Positions 58,581 through 64,000 of a DNA stretch of 64,000 nucleotides are shown here, piece by piece (positions within the stretch are counted from its first letter, which is position 1; each line of letters starts with the position of its first letter). The stretch is taken from the NCBI RefSeq assembly GCF_000817775.3, contig NZ_JTHE03000005.1, positions 1 to 64,000 on the forward strand, given 5' to 3'. Position numbers and translations under genes: made by a program. This stretch comes from Lyngbya confervoides BDU141951. Its GTDB lineage: Bacteria > Cyanobacteriota > Cyanobacteriia > Thermosynechococcales > Thermosynechococcaceae. Below the pieces are notes generated by a model. That model searched no databases, had not been told where the DNA came from, and was given only the letters and a program-made list of their open reading frames with translations.

Positions 58581-60191
58581 GTGAGCGAGTCCTCCCCCTC
58601 ATCTCAAAAGCCCGGTCGATCCCTGGCCAGTATTGCCACTATTGTGGCCATCGCAACCTTAATCAGTAAACTAGCCGGTCTAGTACGGCAACAGGCGATC
58701 GCTGCTGAATTTGGCGCTGGAGCTGCGGTCGACGCCTATCAGTATGCCTACATCATTCCTGGCTTTTTGTTTATTTTGCTAGGCGGGATTAACGGCCCGT
58801 TCCATAGCTCAATTATTAGCGTATTGGCCAAGCGCCGCTCGGAGGAAGCTGCGGCCCTCATTGAGACCATCAATACTCTGGTGGGCGGGTTACTCCTGAT
58901 CGTGACCGTTGTACTCATGGTGCTGGCGGATCCCCTGCTGCAGCTCATTGCCCCCGGTGCCCCCCCAGAGGTGCATCGAATCGCGGTGGAGCAATTTCAG
59001 ATCATGGCTCCCCTGGCGGTGCTCTCAGGCCTGATTGGGATTGGGTTTGGAACCCTGAATGCCTCCGACCAATACTGGCTGCCCTCCATTAGTCCCCTGC
59101 TTTCCAGCATTACGGTGATTTTGGGCGTTTGGTTCCTGTCCGATGAGTTTGGGCCGGCAGTCTTGGCCTGGGGAACCCTGGCCGGGGGTTTTTTACAATG
59201 GTTTGCTCAGATTCCTGCCCAGTGGAAATCAGGCATGGGCACCTTACGCCTGCGGTTTGATTTTGGCGAACCAGCCGTGCAGGAAATTTACCGCTTAATG
59301 GGGCCAGCAACCCTTTCTTCGGGCATGCTCCTGATTAGCGTTTACATCACCACGGTGTTTGCGTCCCAACTGCCAGTCGGGGCGGCCTCGGCCTTGGGCT
59401 ATGCTCAGCTGCTGTTTCTGACACCGCTGGGAATACTCTCGAATGTAATCCTGGTGCCCTACATGCCGATTTTCTCTAAGTTGGCAGCACCCCCCCACTG
59501 GCCAGCACTCAAGGAGCGAATTCGGCAAAGCCTGGTGCTGACGGCGATGAGCATGATGCCGGTAGGAGCGTTGATGGCCGCGCTGGCTCTGCCAGCGGTG
59601 CGGGTGGTGTACGAACGCGGACAGTTTGACACCCAGGCGTCGAATCTTGTCTCGTCGCTGCTGCTGGTTTATGCAATTGGCATGTTTTTCTATCTGGCGC
59701 GAGATGTGCTGGTGCGGGTGTTTTACGGCCTAGGGGATGGTCGGACGCCTCTGGCGATCACCCTGCTGGGCCTGGGGTTTAACCTCCTCTTCTGTTACTT
59801 CTTTACCCAGGCCTTCGGGGCCCAGGGATTGGCCATGTCCACCGTGGGGGTCAATACGGTGTCAATGTTCATTCTCCTGGGATTGGTGAGTCGCCGTTTG
59901 AATGGGTTGCCCTGGCGCAGCATCGGAGGCCCGATTTTGGGTATTGGCCTGGGCAGCTTGCTGTGTGGAGCCGCTAGCTGGGCGACCCTCAAGGGCGTTC
60001 AGCATCTGTTGGGGACGGAGGGGCTGCTGATTCAGCTGGTTGAGTTGACCGTGGCTGGGGTCGTTGGGAGTTTGGTCTTTGCTCTGGCTGTCTGGATGCT
60101 GAAGCTGCCAGAGGTTAGTTTTTTTGGACAGCGTCTGCGGCAACGGCTCCCGTTTCTTCGGTCTCCTGCCGCCAACAATCCTCCAGAGTGA
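58581..60191 (+). CDS. murJ: Lipid II flippase MurJ
   Basis: A 536-residue MOP-family membrane protein with about 14 spans that moves lipid II across the inner membrane. The N-terminus (ATLISKLAGLVRQQAIAAEFG) and the segment LGYAQLLFLTPLGI are family hallmarks. The start is GTG 58581. It may be transcribed with the GGDEF/EAL gene upstream (65-bp gap). Confidence 0.95.
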   Translation: MSESSPSSQKPGRSLASIATIVAIATLISKLAGLVRQQAIAAEFGAGAAVDAYQYAYIIPGFLFILLGGINGPFHSSIISVLAKRRSEEAAALIETINTLVGGLLLIVTVVLMVLADPLLQLIAPGAPPEVHRIAVEQFQIMAPLAVLSGLIGIGFGTLNASDQYWLPSISPLLSSITVILGVWFLSDEFGPAVLAWGTLAGGFLQWFAQIPAQWKSGMGTLRLRFDFGEPAVQEIYRLMGPATLSSGMLLISVYITTVFASQLPVGAASALGYAQLLFLTPLGILSNVILVPYMPIFSKLAAPPHWPALKERIRQSLVLTAMSMMPVGALMAALALPAVRVVYERGQFDTQASNLVSSLLLVYAIGMFFYLARDVLVRVFYGLGDGRTPLAITLLGLGFNLLFCYFFTQAFGAQGLAMSTVGVNTVSMFILLGLVSRRLNGLPWRSIGGPILGIGLGSLLCGAASWATLKGVQHLLGTEGLLIQLVELTVAGVVGSLVFALAVWMLKLPEVSFFGQRLRQRLPFLRSPAANNPPE

Positions 60192-60279
60192 GAGCGGCCT
60201 CCCTACGCTAGAATGTGTCAGGCTGCGCAGGTCTTGACCTAGCCCGGCGCGATCGCCAAAAATTTTTGAGAGCTAGGGT

Positions 60280-61230
60280 ATGCGGCGTCCTGATCGAATT
60301 TTTGCGCTTGTTCTGATTGTGCTTTGCTTAGTAGCCTCCTTGGGAAACTGGCTGTCTACCCTGATCCCCCGACGCCCTCTGACCTCGGCTCCGGCAAGCG
60401 GTCCAGAGATTGCCCTGATCAAGATTTCCGGACCCATTGCGGAGGGAGCAGAGGGCGGGATTTTTCAGTCGGGAGATACCGGGAGTACTCGAATTGTGAA
60501 GGCCATTCGTCAGGCCCGTCAGGATAAAGCCAAGGCGATTTTACTGCAGATCAATAGTCCCGGCGGCACGGCATCAGCATCCCTCGCGATTCATCGGGAG
60601 CTGATGCGCACGCGCCAAACGAGTCAGACAAAGGTGGTCGCACTCTTGGGAGATGTGGCGGCCTCGGGAGGCTACTATGTGGCAACCGCCGCCGAGCATA
60701 TCGTGGCCAATCCCGATACCTTAACCGGGTCCATCGGTGTTATTATTCGCACCCAAAACGTGGCCTCTCTCCTGGACAAGGTGGGTATCGAAAGTGGGAA
60801 TTTCAAAAGTGGAGAGTTTAAAGATATTCTCTCCCCCTATCGTCCCTCGACCCCGGCTGAAAAACAAATTTTGCAAACCCTGGTGGATGAGTCTTACCAG
60901 CAGTTCCTAGAGGCCATCGCCACGGGTCGGGAGATGCCCCTGGATAAAATCAAACCCTATGCCGATGGCCGGATTTTTTCGGGGAGCCAGGCCCTGGCTG
61001 CAAATCTCGTGGATTCTCTAGGCAACTACTACGATGCCATCGATGTCGTGCGCGAGTTGGCGGGCATCAAGGCGGAAAACCCCAAGGTGGACCTCTATCC
61101 GCCCAATCGCTTTCCAGGTCGCCTGGGGGATTTATTCACCTCTACGGTGGAATCTCTGGTTCCAGGGTATCAGCAGGTTCAGTTTGCGGCGAAATCCCGC
61201 GGACTACCGCTCATGCTGTGGGACTACTAG
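60280..61230 (+). CDS. sppA: Signal peptide peptidase SppA (short form)
   Basis: A 316-residue membrane-anchored serine protease of the S49 family (single-domain, oligomeric form). One N-terminal anchor (about 6-28) is followed by the protease domain: INSPGGTASAS, GDVAASGGYYVA with the catalytic Ser region, TLTGSIGVI and KSGEFKDILSPYRP with the likely general-base Lys. It digests cleaved signal peptides and possibly thylakoid proteins. Confidence 0.94.
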   Translation: MRRPDRIFALVLIVLCLVASLGNWLSTLIPRRPLTSAPASGPEIALIKISGPIAEGAEGGIFQSGDTGSTRIVKAIRQARQDKAKAILLQINSPGGTASASLAIHRELMRTRQTSQTKVVALLGDVAASGGYYVATAAEHIVANPDTLTGSIGVIIRTQNVASLLDKVGIESGNFKSGEFKDILSPYRPSTPAEKQILQTLVDESYQQFLEAIATGREMPLDKIKPYADGRIFSGSQALAANLVDSLGNYYDAIDVVRELAGIKAENPKVDLYPPNRFPGRLGDLFTSTVESLVPGYQQVQFAAKSRGLPLMLWDY

Positions 61231-61297
61231 TTCGGTGATGTGTGCGGCGATTCGTACGGTGATTGATGCTGGCTGATTTTACCCTCCCTTATCCAAG

Positions 61298-61819
61298 ATG
61301 TTAGAGACGTTCTACCGCCAACTGTTCCAGCCCCAGGAGGCACCGCCGTCCCTGCCCGGGGCGCTGCTCATTGGCGGCTTGGTGCTGTTGGTGATCACCC
61401 TCAATGCCGGGGGATCATTACGCATGGGGAGCCAGGGACTATTGCTGCTGTTTATCCTATTCGGTCTGGCAAGCCTGCTGGGGCTGTTCTGGCTCAGTGC
61501 CTCTCTGGGGATGCTGTTACGATTACTGGGGGAAACGCCGGACCCAGGTCAGCTGTGGGTGGGAATCGTCACCGGACTTTGGCCGCTGCTGCTGAGTGGT
61601 TGTGCCCTGGCAATGCAGCGTTGGACTCCAGCGTTGGGGGGGCTATGGAGCGCTGTGATTGCCCTAGGCACTCTCGCAACCTTGACCCTGGCGATCGCCC
61701 AGACACAGACTATTCCCCGATTGAAAGTCCTGGTGGCGATCACTGCTGCCTTGGGACTTTCCCTTGCGAGTTTAGGGGGATTGATCGTTTGGCCCATTAT
61801 GCTGTTTTGGGGACTGTAG
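61298..61819 (+). CDS. Integral membrane protein (173 aa), unrecognised
   Basis: A 173-residue, almost fully hydrophobic protein with about five spans after a short N-terminal cytoplasmic piece ([21 protein letters not shown]). The layout resembles small Yip1-like or YIP-domain membrane proteins, but no motif confirms it. cofH starts 15 bp after its stop, so they are co-transcribed. Confidence 0.7.
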   Translation: MLETFYRQLFQPQEAPPSLPGALLIGGLVLLVITLNAGGSLRMGSQGLLLLFILFGLASLLGLFWLSASLGMLLRLLGETPDPGQLWVGIVTGLWPLLLSGCALAMQRWTPALGGLWSAVIALGTLATLTLAIAQTQTIPRLKVLVAITAALGLSLASLGGLIVWPIMLFWGL

Positions 61820-61833
61820 GAAAAGCCATTGCC

Positions 61834-63006
61834 ATGGGACTGATCACCCTCTTAGATCGAACCTTAGCGCACCACCCGCTTTCAGAGGCAGATGCCGTCT
61901 GGCTGCTTCGGCAAACTGACCCTGAGGCCATTGCCCAGATTCGCGCGGCGGCGGACGCCTTACGGTCTCAGCTCTGTGGTGAGACCGTGACCTATGTGAT
62001 CAATCGCAACATTAATTTTACGAATATTTGCGAGCAGCACTGTGGTTTCTGCGCATTCCGTCGGGATGCAGGCGATGCAGAGGCTTACTGGTTGGATGAG
62101 GCAATGATAATCCAGAAGGCCCGGGAAGCCCTCCAGGCGAAGGCCACGGAGCTCTGTCTTCAGGGAGGACTTAACCCGCAGGCAAAACGTCCGGGATCCT
62201 GGGCCAAAACGAGTCCAGGATCGTCGCTGGACTACTATCTTCACTTGATTGACGCCCTCAAATCCCGATTCCCAACGCTGCATCTCCATGCCTTTTCGCC
62301 TCAGGAGATCGAGTTTATTGCCCGCGAAGATGACTTGACCGTTGATGAGGTACTCAAGGCGCTTCGGCAAGCAGGTGTAGATTCCTTGCCCGGCACCGCT
62401 GCCGAAGTGCTCGATGACGCCGTGCGCCGCGTCATTTGTCCCGAAAAAATCACCAGCCAAACCTGGCTCAACATTGTGTCAGCGGCGCACCGTGCGGGGC
62501 TGCCCACCACCAGCACCATGCTCTGCGGTCATGTGGAGATGCCAGAGCAGCAGGTCCAGCATCTGGCCCAACTACGACGGCTGCAGGCCGACTCTCTAGA
62601 CCGCTGGGGCGTTGGCATCACCGAATTTATTCTCTTGCCCTACGTGGGAGAGATGGCTCCAGCAGCCCTGCGCCGCCGCGTCGGTCATGACCAGCCCCGG
62701 CTGGATGAGGTGCTCAAGCTTACGGCGGTGGCGCGCCTTTATTTGGGGACTGCCATTGTGAATCACCAGCCAAGCTGGGTGAAGTTAGGGTTAACTGGGG
62801 CACAAAGAGCCCTGGAGTGGGGCTGTAATGATCTGGGCGGCACGTTGATGGAGGAGCACATTACCACCAGTGCCGGTGCCCAGGGAGGAACCGGTCTGAG
62901 CGTGCCACAGATCCAACAAGCGATCGCGGCCCTAGGCCGCCCCTGGCAGCAGCGGACGACTCTCTATCAACGGTTGAGGGATCAGCCGCAGGTCCTCTTA
63001 GGCTAG
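61834..63006 (+). CDS. cofH: FO synthase subunit 2 (CofH, radical SAM)
   Basis: A 390-residue radical-SAM enzyme that joins 5-amino-6-ribitylaminouracil to tyrosine-derived 4-hydroxybenzyl, on the path to 8-hydroxy-5-deazaflavin (FO). The [4Fe-4S] motif CxxxCxxC is at Cys66, Cys70 and Cys73 (CEQHCGFC). Late family motifs [10 protein letters not shown] and GTLMEE are present. Cyanobacteria use FO mainly as an antenna in DNA photolyase. The frame is open further upstream but ATG 61834 gives the family N-terminus. cofG is not seen. Confidence 0.93.
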   Translation: MGLITLLDRTLAHHPLSEADAVWLLRQTDPEAIAQIRAAADALRSQLCGETVTYVINRNINFTNICEQHCGFCAFRRDAGDAEAYWLDEAMIIQKAREALQAKATELCLQGGLNPQAKRPGSWAKTSPGSSLDYYLHLIDALKSRFPTLHLHAFSPQEIEFIAREDDLTVDEVLKALRQAGVDSLPGTAAEVLDDAVRRVICPEKITSQTWLNIVSAAHRAGLPTTSTMLCGHVEMPEQQVQHLAQLRRLQADSLDRWGVGITEFILLPYVGEMAPAALRRRVGHDQPRLDEVLKLTAVARLYLGTAIVNHQPSWVKLGLTGAQRALEWGCNDLGGTLMEEHITTSAGAQGGTGLSVPQIQQAIAALGRPWQQRTTLYQRLRDQPQVLLG

Positions 63007-63079
63007 AGGGCTTTACCTGTGGAAACAATTTGTGCATACTTGACCTCTGAAGCTGATCAGCCCTAGAGCGCTCCTATTC

Positions 63080-64000
63080 ATGACTCCATCTCGCACCTCC
63101 AACGCCCAACGTCGGCCTGCGCACCAGAAGCGATCGCCTCGCTCCTTGGCGCTAACCTTGGGAGTCACAGCGTTGCTGATCGTCGGGGGTGGGTTAGCCT
63201 ACCTTCTATTTCAAAACACCAAGAACTCTGGCCCCTTACCTTTAGGAAGCACTCTGCTGCCGGAAGATACCAGCTTCAGCCTGACCCTGACCACGGAATC
63301 CGACGCCTGGGATCGTCTGGAAGAATTTGATATTCCAGAAACCCGCAAGGCGATGGAGCAGTTGCTCACCTCGTTTCAGACTGAGGTCCTCGCCCCCCAT
63401 AATCTAAATTTTGCGACCGATCTCCAGCCCTGGCTAAAGCGCGAAATGACCACGGCAATTTTGTCGCCTCCAGTCCGGGAGGAGGATATTCTTGCCGATC
63501 AGTCTCAGGTGTGGATTCTCCCCCTGCGTGACTTACGTCAAGCACAGAAATTTTTAACCGACCGTGCCAGCACTGAGGGCCTAGAGCCGGTGGTTCACCA
63601 GGGCATTGAAATGTGGACCTCAAAGGCCGGAACGCCCGACGCGTTGACTCTGGCTCTCTTTGATCCAGAATTTTTGATTGCGACCAATGACATTCCCTCC
63701 ATGCGGGAGATGATCGACACTATTCAAACTCAAAAAACGCTGGCGGCCCAGGAACGATTTCAGCAGGCGATGGCGCAAATTCAGCGGCCCAATCCTTTCG
63801 CCCAGCTTTACATCAATCTGCCAGCGAACACTTCCCAAATTTTTGAGCAGGAGGGACGACAAATTGACCAGGCAACCCTCGATCGGCTGCAGGAGTTTCA
63901 GGGGATAGGATCAACCATAACCCTTGATGATCGCGGGATACAATTAACCAGCATTTCCTGGCTAAAAACGGAAACGGAGGATCGGCTAAACGTTAGCAGC
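63080..64000 (+). CDS. DUF3352 protein, N-terminal 307 residues (cut by window edge)
   Basis: An open frame from ATG 63080 to the window end. A basic N-terminus (RRPAHQKRSPRS) is followed by one membrane span (about 23-44) and a long extracytoplasmic part. GSTLLPEDTSFSLTLTT and WLKREMTTAIL match the start of the cyanobacterial DUF3352 family as I know it. Function unknown; the C-terminal half is missing only because the window ends. Confidence 0.8.
   Translation, partial: MTPSRTSNAQRRPAHQKRSPRSLALTLGVTALLIVGGGLAYLLFQNTKNSGPLPLGSTLLPEDTSFSLTLTTESDAWDRLEEFDIPETRKAMEQLLTSFQTEVLAPHNLNFATDLQPWLKREMTTAILSPPVREEDILADQSQVWILPLRDLRQAQKFLTDRASTEGLEPVVHQGIEMWTSKAGTPDALTLALFDPEFLIATNDIPSMREMIDTIQTQKTLAAQERFQQAMAQIQRPNPFAQLYINLPANTSQIFEQEGRQIDQATLDRLQEFQGIGSTITLDDRGIQLTSISWLKTETEDRLNVSS

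Overview
The window is chromosomal DNA from an oxygenic, phycobilisome-containing cyanobacterium. The evidence is a psbA (photosystem II D1) 3' end, the dark-operative protochlorophyllide reductase genes chlL and chlN, a complete allophycocyanin core set (apcE, apcA, apcB, apcC), vipp1, ycf34 and several cyanobacterial DUF families (DUF3038, DUF4335, DUF3155, DUF3727, DUF1400, DUF3352). The HIP1 palindrome GCGATCGC recurs through the sequence (for example at 606-613 and 1587-1594), which is typical of many cyanobacteria. Genus cannot be decided from sequence reading alone. Coding density is high; no prophage, CRISPR array, tRNA or rRNA gene was seen.

Layout. 0-6.2 kb: psbA 3' end with a strong terminator, a DUF1499 lipoprotein-like protein, peptide deformylase, DprA, PAPS reductase, a PfkB kinase and an unrecognised protein with a ribbon-helix-helix-like N-terminus and a histone-like basic tail. 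6.2-10 kb: a SRPBCC protein, then chlL-chlN behind a very AT-rich leader. 10-18.6 kb: a glycosyltransferase, the DUF3038-DUF4335-dusA row, UbiD decarboxylase, a 44-residue membrane miniprotein and a large CPBP protease. 18.8-28.5 kb: a double-domain histidine phosphatase that seems to start at CUG, a dihydroorotase-like protein with altered metal ligands, Ycf34, GNAT, PhzF, RuvX, DUF3727, MltG, YqeG and ProB, mostly one co-directional run. 28.6-38.4 kb: SGNH hydrolase, MnmA, DUF3155, GcvH, a MoeB-rhodanese fusion, another histidine phosphatase, ComB, DUF1400, an aminotransferase packed against vipp1, and a SPOR-like membrane protein. 38.5-45.9 kb: a PucC-type transporter, the wreck of a TnpB transposon gene, then apcE and apcABC with three strong RNA hairpins that divide the cluster. 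46-64 kb: FtsW-type glycosyltransferase, Ndk, a CHASE2 adenylate cyclase, RF1, two tandem L,D-transpeptidases, Maf, a CDF transporter, a FHA-PAS-GAF-GGDEF-EAL protein, MurJ, SppA, CofH and a truncated DUF3352 gene.

How the genes work together. Light harvesting and pigment supply are covered by apcEABC, chlLN, the PucC-like carrier, vipp1, ubiD (plastoquinone) and psbA. Cell-wall growth is covered by mltG, ftsW, murJ and two L,D-transpeptidases. Two cyclic-nucleotide signalling proteins (cAMP and c-di-GMP) lie in the right half. No clear new multi-gene system was found. The observations most worth following up are the 97-nt near-perfect inverted repeat between apcB and apcC, the CUG start of the double phosphatase, the degenerate EAL domain behind an intact GGDEF domain, the RHH/histone-like protein, the TnpB relic with a possible guide-RNA scaffold, and two membrane miniproteins.
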